Shown in pieces: positions 8,365 to 17,600 of a stretch of 55,302 nucleotides of DNA. How positions within the stretch are numbered: position 1 is the stretch's first letter; each line of letters begins with the position of its first letter. The translations under genes were made by a program, and so were the position numbers. This DNA is from Chloroflexota bacterium (GTDB taxonomy: Bacteria; Chloroflexota; Anaerolineae; Promineifilales; Promineifilaceae). The notes below the pieces were generated by a model, which saw only the letters and a list, made by a program, of their open reading frames with translations, made no database searches and was not told where the DNA came from. The stretch is taken from the NCBI GenBank assembly GCA_024223125.1, contig JAAEOP010000595.1:1-55302 (forward strand). The letters are read 5' to 3'.

Positions 8365-8874
8365 AAATTATCAATCCATTTAAGTGTAGGCGACGATGTG
8401 AGTAATTGGAGTGTGGAATGTAATTATACCCTGAGATGGATGTCATGCTTGCCAACACCCCCCTGTTAAATTAAATGATAATGTTACCGAACCAGAATGG
8501 TTCACTCAAAAGATAATGTTACCGAAGAGGAGTAGGTGGCAAGAGTTGCTGACAGAAAAGATGGACTCTGCGAAGTTATGGTTATTTCATTGGCTGAAAA
8601 GTCCCCCAGTAAACCCCCACTGAAAGTCGCCTGGAATGATGGCTACTTTTTGGGTTGGTTGGTACTGTTTTTGCTTCCGTCTTTTTGTGGCCATTTTGGT
8701 CTTCATCTCCTTGTTTTTGTTGGTATCTATTCTCTTTCTGTTTGAAGACCGTGTCCAATTTCGACTGAACTATAACACTTTTCTGTTGTTTTCTCTCCTT
8801 CTTGTTGCAACGCCGCAGAGCCAACACCAATTGATAATTGACAATTGCCCAGTTCTCTTTAAGATTCGGCCGTA
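8365..8874. other. Gene-poor spacer with repeats
   Basis: No convincing gene. It holds a 15-bp direct repeat GATAATGTTACCGAA (8477-8491 and 8512-8526, 35-bp period) with GAACCAGAATGGTTC between, which looks like a transposon end. It also holds a 50-bp segment at 8728-8777 repeated in inverted orientation at 47324-47373. Open frames of 60-80 codons here show no recognisable domain. Confidence 0.5.
8728..8777. repeat. 50-bp dispersed repeat, copy 1
   Basis: Bases 8728-8777 are the exact reverse complement of 47324-47373. On the minus strand the segment reads VIVQSKLDTVFKQKEN, the same peptide as in the small ORF at 47271-47399. Flanking sequence is unrelated as far as I can see. Confidence 0.8.
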
Positions 8875-9546
8875 ATGAAAGTAAAAATTTGTGGAACCAC
8901 CAATCTCAAAGACGCCATTTTATCCAGTGAAGTGGGGGCGGATTATTTGGGCTTTATTTTTTACCCGCCTAGCAAACGGAGCATTGATGTGCCTACGGCT
9001 GGGAAAATCACGGCCGTACTACGCCAGCACCCCAATTGTCCCATTTTGGTAGGCGTGTTTGTGAACGAAACGGCCGATCACATGGCCCACATTCTGGACA
9101 GATGTCAACTAGACCTGGCCCAACTTCACGGCGACGAAATCCCAGCCATGATTGGAGATGAACATTCACCCCTATACGGCCGTGCCTACAAAGCCCTCCG
9201 TCCCACCTCCCTCACTGAAGCAGAAGCCGAAGCCGAATGGTACATCCCCCCCCCATCTCCTCATCTCCCAATCTCCCAATCTCCCAATCTCTTAATTGAT
9301 ACCTATCACCCCACCCTACGCGGGGGTACAGGACAAACCACAGATTGGCAACTGAGCGCCCGTCTGGTTCAACAATTCCCCGGTCTCATGTTGGCGGGCG
9401 GTTTAACACCGGAAAATGTGGGTGAAGCGGTGCGGATGGTACGGCCGTTTGGCCTAGATGTAGCCAGCGGCGTCGAATCTACCCCCGGACAAAAAGACCC
9501 GGCCAAAGTTTATACATTTATCCACAATGCGAAATCGGTTGGTTGA
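8875..9546 (+). CDS. trpF: Phosphoribosylanthranilate isomerase with repeat-derived insertion
   Basis: A 223-aa TIM barrel catalysing the Amadori rearrangement of N-(5'-phosphoribosyl)anthranilate in tryptophan synthesis. Cys6 in VKICGTT is the catalytic base and Asp142 in LLIDTYHP the acid. VGVFVNE, LAQLHGDE, GGTGQTTDW and LAGGLTPENV are family motifs, and DVASGVESTPGQKDPAKV closes the phosphate site. Between KALRP and LLIDTYH there is an extra Pro/Ser-rich run (about residues 124-139) coded by the same repeat found in gene-end hairpins nearby. It falls in the loop before the strand carrying Asp142. No other trp gene lies in the window. The next gene starts almost immediately. Confidence 0.93.
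   Translation: MKVKICGTTNLKDAILSSEVGADYLGFIFYPPSKRSIDVPTAGKITAVLRQHPNCPILVGVFVNETADHMAHILDRCQLDLAQLHGDEIPAMIGDEHSPLYGRAYKALRPTSLTEAEAEAEWYIPPPSPHLPISQSPNLLIDTYHPTLRGGTGQTTDWQLSARLVQQFPGLMLAGGLTPENVGEAVRMVRPFGLDVASGVESTPGQKDPAKVYTFIHNAKSVG
9253..9293. repeat. GGAGATT-family repeat inside trpF
   Basis: Tandem units of (C)CCAATCT plus CATCTCCT, read in frame as PSPHLPISQSPNL. The reverse complement, AGATTGGGAGATTGG, is the unit of the intergenic hairpins at 3693, 5637, 14617 and 20814. Confidence 0.75.
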
Positions 9547-9600
9547 ATGTTGGGGCGCTCAACGGCCGTAAATCAGCCAACCACCGTATCAGGTAACAAC

Positions 9601-10305
9601 ATGTCTCCTCTCAGGATAGCAACCTGGAACATTGGCGGCGGATTTATCTCAGCCAACAATGGAAACAGTTTCGATGAAGAGAACCTCCCCTACTTCGCTT
9701 CTGAACTAAAGAAACTCAATTGTGACATTGTGTGCCTTCAGGAAGTCCATCTGTCAATTTCCCCCAACCAACCAGATCAGGCCGCTATCTTAAGTTCGCT
9801 TCTAAATTACCCGTTTCAAGAAATTTGTGCTTGTGACTTTGAACGGCCGTCCCATTTAAAAAGCGACCAATTGCTGGCGATTGCCATCATCAGTCGGTTC
9901 CGAATGATTCGTTCTCAATACCTGACTCTCTCCAATCCTGATCTCACAGTTATCAGTAAAAAGGAAACTGAATGGATAACGCATGATAAAGGGTTTCTCA
10001 AAACCACACTAGAAGCAAATAGGTCGGAGTTTGATGTCATTACTGGGCACAATGTTCCTTTCCGAGCCTTCAAGCGGGACTTTATGGAACCTGAATTTTC
10101 CCATATTCGGCAGGAGATTGAAGCGTTCGTGTTAGCTTCCGCTCAAAAAGGGCCAACCATCTTTATTGGGGACATCAACTATGAAGATGTGGAACGGCTG
10201 CTGCCCAGACTGTTTGCGGCCGGATTTTCTAAAGCCTTATCCAATGGTGGCACAGAACCAATATCAGGCGCCCATATCGATCACATTATCATTTCTAGGG
10301 AATAG
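9601..10305 (+). CDS. Endonuclease/exonuclease/phosphatase (EEP) family hydrolase
   Basis: A 234-aa protein with the EEP fold shared by DNase I, ExoIII and phosphodiesterases. All catalytic landmarks are present: Asn in TWNIGGG near residue 10, Glu in CLQEVH, His in ITGHNVPF, Asp/Asn in FIGDINYED and the terminal IDHI, where Asp-His complete the site. It should cleave a phosphodiester or phosphomonoester bond with Mg2+; the substrate cannot be told. I chose ATG at 9601, with AGGT upstream, because the protein aligns from there. An in-frame ATG at 9547, right after the trpF stop, would add 18 residues over an ACGGCCGT site. Confidence 0.78.
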   Translation: MSPLRIATWNIGGGFISANNGNSFDEENLPYFASELKKLNCDIVCLQEVHLSISPNQPDQAAILSSLLNYPFQEICACDFERPSHLKSDQLLAIAIISRFRMIRSQYLTLSNPDLTVISKKETEWITHDKGFLKTTLEANRSEFDVITGHNVPFRAFKRDFMEPEFSHIRQEIEAFVLASAQKGPTIFIGDINYEDVERLLPRLFAAGFSKALSNGGTEPISGAHIDHIIISRE

Positions 10306-10443
10306 AAAACTATAGAAAATGGCATCATTGAAGGAAAGGCTGACCATTTTTTATGCTATGCTGATCTAGTTTTGCCGCCGGATACAATCCAGTGTCTGAG
10401 ATAGAAAACGCACTGAAAGTACGTTATGATGCGGCTCTACCCG

Positions 10444-10506
10444 GTGCGCTGCTCACTCTGGTGCGCTGCTCACTCTCAGTGCGCTGCTCACTTTTAGTGC
10501 GCTTCA
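10444..10506. repeat. 18-bp tandem repeat at the 3' end of the cyclase gene
   Basis: GTGCGCTGCTCACTCT units start at 10444, 10461 and 10479 (17, 18 and 18 bp), with a fourth partial unit running into the stop codon of the minus-strand cyclase gene. The rest of 10306-10443 shows nothing recognisable. Confidence 0.75.
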
Positions 10507-13500
10507 GCGTACTTCTTGTGGCAGACTGGGAATGTGATTCCCAGTTCCCCCCCCCAACACCTGCTGTAAGTCCTGCGCTTCCTCCAAATCTAACTGTGCT
10601 TCCAAACGGCCGAACACTGCCTCACATTTCGTTAGCATCTCCCGTGCCTGGGACAGCTTCCCTTCGACCGCATACAAATTTGCCAATGATAACTGTGTCC
10701 GGGCCAACTCATACTCATCCCCCGCTTCATGCAAAATCTTTCCGCTCTGTAGAAACTGCGCTCGTGCCTCCGCTTCCTGCTGCCGGCCGTGGGCAATCTC
10801 CCCCAGAATACGCCGCGTCCGTCCCTCTTCGCGGGGCATAGACATTTCTTGAGCCAGGTCAATGGCTCGCTGCGCCTGCCTCTCGGCCGTCTGCAAATTT
10901 CCCTGCCGCCACGCCTTCTCGGCCATCAAACCGTACAACTCCGGCAGCAAATCACGCTGCTGCGCCTGGGCAAAATACGCCTGCGCCATCTCCAGACGAG
11001 CATTTGCTTTATGCAATTCTCTGCGGCGGATATACGTTTGGCCCATGTTCATGTACAAGGCGCCAAACACCCACAAAGAGCCGCCGGTCTGTTCCAACAG
11101 GCGCACAGCCCGCTGATAATACCCCAGCGCCGCATCCAGCCGCCCCTGCTTCATGGCGATGCCACCCAGGTTATTATTCACTAATACCTGACTGTATCCA
11201 CTGCCCAACTGGGTAAATAAATCCAACGATTGGCGGTAATGAAAATCGGCCTGTGTCCATTCGCCGCGCATAAAGTAGCCATTGGCAATCAGGTTGTGGG
11301 AGGTGGCCTGGCCGTATACATTTTGCAATGTTTCATACTGGGCTAGAGATTGGGTAAAACGCTCTACGGCCGCGCCACTATCACCCCGTCGCCGATCTAC
11401 AATACCCATCAGATTATAGGTACGAGCCAACACGGCCGTATCTTGCAATGTCCGTCCCACCTGCAAACTACGACGGCAATATTGCAGCGCCTCCTCATAA
11501 CTTCCCTGGCGGATATTGATCAAGCCGGCAATCAGCGAAATTTCTGCTTCCTCCAGCGCTGCCTCCCCATTCAGAGCGGCAAACCCTTTGTCCAGCCAAC
11601 CCATCGCCAAAGCATATTCACCACGTCGTTCATGAGAACGGCCGTACCAACGGTAACACCGCGCCTCCGACTGCCAATCTACCGCGGCCGCCGCCAATGC
11701 TTGCGCCGCTTGTAAATGTTTATGCGCCGTATCATACTGCCCCATATTCACCAGCAATTCCCCTAAAGCCAGATGAATGCGTTTAAGTGACTCGGCCGTT
11801 TCCGATTCCAGTAATGCCTGGGCGCTGTGCAGCCCCTTCTGCAAATAATCAATACTTTGCTGATTGGCATATAACAGTTTGGCCTGCTCCCCGGCCCGCA
11901 AATTATATTGCAAAGACAACGGCCACAATTCACCCAAAAACGCATGATGGGCAATCTGCGTCACCGCGTCTGGCTGCTGCTCCGCCAACGTTTCAGCTAC
12001 CGCCCGGTGAAGCTGCCGCCGCTGCGTGAACAGCAGCGTATCATAAGCCACTTCCTGGATGGTATGATGCCGAAACACATAAATCTCCTGCTCCGACATC
12101 TCTTCTAGCACCACTTGTTCCGCTTCCAACTCTTCTGCTTCCAGTCGCACATCTGCCAGCTTTTTATCCTCAGGATGCACCTCTGTAACCAAAACCAGAT
12201 CAATGTAATAACCGACCACGCTGCTGACTTTGAGCGTCAACTTATGGGTTTCCGGCAACCGATCTAAACGGGATAAAACCAGGCCATGAATCGAATCAGG
12301 TAGACCCAATTTCACAGAAGAGAGGTCGGCTTCTGAATTAAGCTGCCAACGGCCGCCGGTTTGGGTCACAAAATTAGCTCGCTGCAATACAGCTAATAAA
12401 TCATCAGAGACCTGCCAGCTACCATCATTTTGGCGTCTGATTTGCCCAACCTCGCGCATGGCCATCACCAATTCGTTGACAAAGAAGGGATTGCCCCGCG
12501 CCAAATGTTGTACCACCCCCAACAACAGTGACGCCGCACGGCCGTCTAACTGCTGTAGCGCCAATTGACCAATTTCATCGTCCGGCATCTCTGTCAATTG
12601 CAATTCAGAATACACGGACAATTCGGCCAATTCCGGCAGCAGCGGCTTGCTGCCCAACAATTCCGGGCGATGAATCAGTAAGAGCAAGACAGGAGCAGAC
12701 CCAATGCCTTGCTGCCCCAACGCTTTTATAAACGCCAGAGAAGCCTCATCCAACCAATGACCGTTTTCCAGGATAATGAGCAGCGGCCGTACCTCTGCCC
12801 ACACCCGTACCATTTCCAGCAACAGCGAAAAGAGCGACTGCTGCCGAATATTACTTTCTAAAGCGGCCGTTGTCGGGTTATCTGGAATCGGCAGCTCCAA
12901 CAAATCTCCCAACAGCGGTAGACGCAACACCCAATCAGGATGTTCACTTTTCAGAAAACTCGTCAGCTGGGCCACCGCTTCCGTTTCAATTAACCCTTGC
13001 AAACCCAGCAACGAATTGAAGATATGCCGCCACGGATAGTAAAGTGTATTTTGGCTCAGGCTTTGGCACGCTCCCAAAACAAGATGCACTCCTTCAGCCT
13101 GGGCCAGCTGGCTAAAATGGGCCGCCACATGACTTTTGCCCATTCCCGCTTCACCGACCAGTCGTACAATTTGACCTTTTCCAGCAGTGAGTTGGGTCAG
13201 ATTTTTCGTCAATTGAGTCACGGCCGTTTGCCGTCCAACCAATGGCTGGGGAAATTGGGCCACAAATGTACGCACGGCCGTCTCCGTTTTGAAACCGGTC
13301 AGATGAAAAAGTGTCACCGGCTCGCTTTTACCTTTGACCCGAATGGCGGCCAATGTTTCCCAGGTAAAATTGTTTTGGGCGCGACTGTAAACATCTTCAT
13401 TAGCCAGGATTTGCCCCGGAACAGCCGCCTGCATCAGTCGAGCGGCCAGATTTACCGTATCCCCTAACACGCCAAACGTGCGTCGGGTGCTGCTCCCATA

Positions 13501-14571
13501 AGCGCCTACATAAACACGGCCGTGTGTAATGCCAATTTGTATCGGTTCCAAAAACGGAAACTGTTGGGGACATGTTTGCAATTCCAATGCCGCCGCTGCC
13601 GCCCGCGCCACATCATCTTCATGGGCAAAGGGAGCGCCAAAGACAGCATACAAATAAGCTCCTTTATCCCCAATTGTTAATTGCAACAGGCTGCCATCCA
13701 CCTTTTGCAAGATATGTTCCACCTGCCGAATAAAGCTGTCTAATTTGCGCGGCGCATCCGGGTCATAGTCATAATCAATGCCGCCAAAGCGCAAAAAAAG
13801 TGTGGTCGCCGGGCGCAGTTCAGCCAGAAATGCTTGCTGCGCTCCTTCCAAACGCTGATACACGGCCGGAAGCAGCCAGTCCCGCGCCCGTTCCCGGCCA
13901 AGCGTCCCCACTGCCTGTGAAGACCAGGGCGTTTCGGGAATGGTTTCGTTCAGACTTGTAATGACGGCAAAACAGTCGTTGTCATCCTCCCGCCATTCTG
14001 TAACTTGAATCAGGTCAGCCAGGGCAACGGCCGTAGCCTCATCCAAAATAACATCCCCTTTTCCGGCTAGATGTTCGGCTGCCGCCAGCCGTTCTAAAGT
14101 GTTTCCGGTCATCACATCCATGACCATATATTGGGAATCACCGACGGGAAAACGACGTGCAGGTCCGGCCACAACGGCCGTTTTCAATTGCAAAGAGGCC
14201 TGTTCTCCAGGCACAACTTCCAGGTCAGCGAATTGGGTCATCGTTTGCTGCATGGCCAGGGCAACGGCCACTGCGCGACGGCCGTCGTCCCCATCCAACC
14301 AGCACGTCACCGCATCACCGCTAAAAGTAATCACACTGCCGCCATAACGATGCAGATCACCAATCAGAGCTTCATAAACCTGGTTCAAATATTGGGTCAG
14401 CTCTTCCGCCCCGCGTTTATTACCCAATCTCTGGACCAACATCTCTGTCAGAGCCGTGAAACCGGATATGTCGGCAAACACGGCCGCGCCGTCCATTCGT
14501 TCCACCAGACTGCACCCTGCAGCCAACGCCTGCCGCCGGTCAATGGGTATATATGTGGCTAATGTTTCCAT
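10504..14571 (-). CDS. Double class III cyclase domain / STAND ATPase / TPR regulatory protein
   Basis: A 1355-aa protein. An N-terminal adenylate/guanylate cyclase domain (about 25-190) has both metal-binding aspartates, Asp34 in FADISGFT and Asp86 in FSGDAVTCW. A second cyclase-like domain (about 250-430) reads FLRFGGIDY and TIGDKGAYLYAVFG, then TFGVLGDTVNLAARL. Its first metal site is degenerate, so it probably binds nucleotide or partners the first. Then comes a STAND-type ATPase with Walker A GEAGMGKS (473-480), LIILENGHWLDEAS as Walker B region, and a C-terminal array of about ten TPRs. It is cytosolic, with no membrane segment. Likely a signal-responsive cAMP/cGMP producer or scaffold; input and output are unknown. 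Start ATG at 14571 lacks a strong ribosome site. Confidence 0.85.
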   Translation of the reverse strand: METLATYIPIDRRQALAAGCSLVERMDGAAVFADISGFTALTEMLVQRLGNKRGAEELTQYLNQVYEALIGDLHRYGGSVITFSGDAVTCWLDGDDGRRAVAVALAMQQTMTQFADLEVVPGEQASLQLKTAVVAGPARRFPVGDSQYMVMDVMTGNTLERLAAAEHLAGKGDVILDEATAVALADLIQVTEWREDDNDCFAVITSLNETIPETPWSSQAVGTLGRERARDWLLPAVYQRLEGAQQAFLAELRPATTLFLRFGGIDYDYDPDAPRKLDSFIRQVEHILQKVDGSLLQLTIGDKGAYLYAVFGAPFAHEDDVARAAAAALELQTCPQQFPFLEPIQIGITHGRVYVGAYGSSTRRTFGVLGDTVNLAARLMQAAVPGQILANEDVYSRAQNNFTWETLAAIRVKGKSEPVTLFHLTGFKTETAVRTFVAQFPQPLVGRQTAVTQLTKNLTQLTAGKGQIVRLVGEAGMGKSHVAAHFSQLAQAEGVHLVLGACQSLSQNTLYYPWRHIFNSLLGLQGLIETEAVAQLTSFLKSEHPDWVLRLPLLGDLLELPIPDNPTTAALESNIRQQSLFSLLLEMVRVWAEVRPLLIILENGHWLDEASLAFIKALGQQGIGSAPVLLLLIHRPELLGSKPLLPELAELSVYSELQLTEMPDDEIGQLALQQLDGRAASLLLGVVQHLARGNPFFVNELVMAMREVGQIRRQNDGSWQVSDDLLAVLQRANFVTQTGGRWQLNSEADLSSVKLGLPDSIHGLVLSRLDRLPETHKLTLKVSSVVGYYIDLVLVTEVHPEDKKLADVRLEAEELEAEQVVLEEMSEQEIYVFRHHTIQEVAYDTLLFTQRRQLHRAVAETLAEQQPDAVTQIAHHAFLGELWPLSLQYNLRAGEQAKLLYANQQSIDYLQKGLHSAQALLESETAESLKRIHLALGELLVNMGQYDTAHKHLQAAQALAAAAVDWQSEARCYRWYGRSHERRGEYALAMGWLDKGFAALNGEAALEEAEISLIAGLINIRQGSYEEALQYCRRSLQVGRTLQDTAVLARTYNLMGIVDRRRGDSGAAVERFTQSLAQYETLQNVYGQATSHNLIANGYFMRGEWTQADFHYRQSLDLFTQLGSGYSQVLVNNNLGGIAMKQGRLDAALGYYQRAVRLLEQTGGSLWVFGALYMNMGQTYIRRRELHKANARLEMAQAYFAQAQQRDLLPELYGLMAEKAWRQGNLQTAERQAQRAIDLAQEMSMPREEGRTRRILGEIAHGRQQEAEARAQFLQSGKILHEAGDEYELARTQLSLANLYAVEGKLSQAREMLTKCEAVFGRLEAQLDLEEAQDLQQVLGGGTGNHIPSLPQEVR

Positions 14572-14616
14572 AGTTTTTTAAGGGGATTTGGAAAGTGTTT
14601 GCTTGAATGAAAATTA

Positions 14617-14652
14617 GGGATTAGAGATTGAAAAAATCTCCAATATCTTCCT
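14617..14652 (-). terminator. GGAGATT-family hairpin after the large surface-protein gene
   Basis: On the minus strand GGAGATT, a TTTTTTC loop and AATCTCTAATCCC, followed by TAATTTTC, form a short hairpin with T-rich tail just after the stop of the 1916-aa gene and before the cyclase gene. It probably separates their transcripts. Confidence 0.5.
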
Positions 14653-14654
14653 TT

Positions 14655-17600
14655 TTAACGCATTCGAATCTGGCCGTAACCTAACGGCCGTTCTATGCCC
14701 GTATCATACACCACATTTTCCGTTCCGTTATCATTCCACCAAATTTTAATGCGAAAAGTGTCATTGTGACGGTCGTTATCCGTCACATACACCATAAACT
14801 GATACCGCTCGCTATTGGGGGCATTACTCCAGTTCACCGTGCCCTCGCCACGATAAATGGCCGTGTCAGAATCTGGCATGAGTAGCAGCCAATCATAATT
14901 CGTCGAGCGGAACCGGAAATCGCCGCCTTGTACACGGAAAAAAGTATGCCCACTAGGAACATCACTACCACGCCGGTAGCGGGAGACAAAACGAAATGTT
15001 GCTATTTCTTCTGCATCGGTGCATTCAGGAGTGTAACTGCACCAACCGGCCAACGTTTCAATCCAACCACCGCCGGTCACAAAGCTACCATGCGGGTCAT
15101 AAACCACAATATGTTCGTAGACTGTCTCTACGGCCGCGCCGGCGCTGTCCGTTAACAAGATGCTAACAACGTAACGGCCGGGAGATGTGTACGTGTGGCT
15201 GGCGCTGGCTGTGCCCATTGTGTCGGGTAAAACCTGGGTGGTATTTTGTCCATCTCCCCAACGCCATTCAATGGTGAGTGTGTCACCGGGATCAACATCT
15301 GTGTATACGGCCGTTGCCGTAATCATTATTCCCACTTGCACTGGATTTGTCGGAGGCACAATGGGACCAATCTGCGGCGGATGGTTGACCTCACACGCAT
15401 CCCCAATACCGTCATTGTCCGCATCCTCCTGGCCCAGATTGGGCACGAGAGGACAATTGTCCACCTGATCATCTACGCCGTCAGCGTCAAAGTCTGACCA
15501 GCGGGTGGGGTCTAAGGGGAAAGCATCTGCATTGTCCGGTACGCCGTCATCGTCGTCGTCGCTGTCACAGGCATCGCCTAAACTATCGCCGTCAAAGTCT
15601 GCCTGGGTTGGGTTGGCTACCAGCGTACAATTATCGCTGCTATCTAATACACCATCATTATCATTATCAGTGTCGCTGTTGTTGCCTATGCCATCATTAT
15701 CTGTATCCACCCATTCACTGTTGTCTTGGGGGAAGGTATCAAATATATCGGCTACCGAATCGTTGTCGGCGTTCAGGTCACAAGCATCGCCCAGGCCATC
15801 ACCGTCAAAGTCAGTCTGCGCCGGATTGTGTACCAGGCGGCAGTTATCCAGGCTGTCTATTACACCGTCGCCATCGCTATGGGCCACGGCCGAAAGAACA
15901 AGGAAGGGTACACCCTGATCCAGCCCCAACGTAACATTACCGGCATCATCTACCGCCTGTATAAAATATTCCAATGTACCGGCGACGGCCGGAATGCTGC
16001 CCGTCGCTTTGCCAGTGGCTGGATTGTAGGTGAGATCAAGGGCTGACCAGGTATTTACGGCCGTGTCCCGATACAACACCACGACCCGATGAATTCCGCC
16101 TGCACTGCTGCCATCGCCGCTGTCATCCAATTCCACATCAAACTGCACCGTCGTCGGCGAAGGAGTAACATCCAGCGCCCAGATATGGGGCGGCAAGAAG
16201 TCCGTTTCTGAGAAGGTTGCCGTGTACACCAGCAAATCCAGGTCGCTGTACAGACGCATGATGCCGATGGTGGGCGTGGCCACGCTGGTGGCCTGGAATT
16301 GGGCGGGCACAACAACCAACCGCTGCTGCAAATCGCCACCCACCGTCAGAAAGCGGTTCATGCTGGCCGACGTACTGGGGTACAACTGCTGCATGGGGTA
16401 GAACCCCTCGCCGCCAACCTTCACCTCCTGGGTAATGATATTGGTGATAACGGGGTCAAAGCCGCTCGTGTCGCTGAACGTTCCCCCCAGCATCAGGACG
16501 CCGTGTACTGTTTCTGTAGGTGAGCCAAAGTTGCGGGTGGTTTGGGGCAGCACCGGACGGCCGCCTGTACTCAGCAAACCATTTTCTCCCTGGATGGTAT
16601 GGTATGTGCCGCTGCGCGTACCATTGTTTACAAAATGGGCGTCGTAGCTGAAATTCAAGGGCATCTGCCAGGCATTAACGCCAGATGGGCCAGTGGAAAG
16701 AGGTGGAGCGCCGCTGTTGAAAACGCTGTCGCCACCGGGAACAACGGCCGTTTGTACCGGCATCTCCACTTGCAACATCGGCAAACCATACAGCACCAAC
16801 TCGCCCAGCACCTTTTCATCATAATTGGTCAGACCGCCCGCTCCCAGGCTGTTAAAGTAACGTTGTTTGGCACGCAGGACGGCCGTGCCCACAGTAGGCA
16901 AACTGTTTATATTACCCGGCGCCGGGTTGTAACCCAGCTCTTCCGTAAAGTTCAATATCAGCCGTTCCGAGTAAGCCAACAGATCCCCATCCCCATACCC
17001 AAAACCGGTGTTGCCCAGGAAGGTAGTTCCCTGCCGGGCAAATGTCTGGGCATAATCGGAGTCGGTGAAAGTGAAGATGGTACGGCCGTCGGCCACATTC
17101 AAACCCGCATGGCAGCCCACAGAAAAGATCAACCGGCCGCTGAAATTTGGCGAGCTATCAAACTCCGTCGCCAGCACATCATCGGGATTGTTGGGGAAGA
17201 AGCGGAAATGGTCAAAGTGAGAATTCAACGACATCAAATCATACGTTTGGGCGCTAAAAGCTGTGTTGCGGAATTGATCAGCCGTCCAACTGTTATTGAT
17301 GAGTGTGTCAACCTGCCCTAATCCCTGTGTGCCCAATGTGCCGCTAATCGCTGTGGCCTGGTCAACCAGGAAATCATATCCCGTCACCAGCGCGTTTTGC
17401 GGCGATAAAATAGGCTGGTGACGGTACGTATCAACCATGGTGGCGATTTCGCCGGGACTTTCTACCAGACGGCCGAGTCCATACTGCGGCAAGTAAATCT
17501 CTCGACCAGCCACACTGGATGGCAGCGTACCGGCATAATAATCATCGCTCAAGTAGTAGCGCAGTTGGGCCGAAGAAAATAGCGCCGGATTGTCGTAAAA

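Noticed and set aside
8582..8875. Hydrophobic or basic short frames in the spacer before trpF
   Set aside because: No ribosome site with conserved domain; part of the region is a dispersed repeat.
15505..17321. Several plus-strand frames of 100-260 codons opposite the giant surface protein
   Set aside because: They mirror the low-complexity, Asp-rich coding of the real minus-strand gene and have no ribosome sites or domains.
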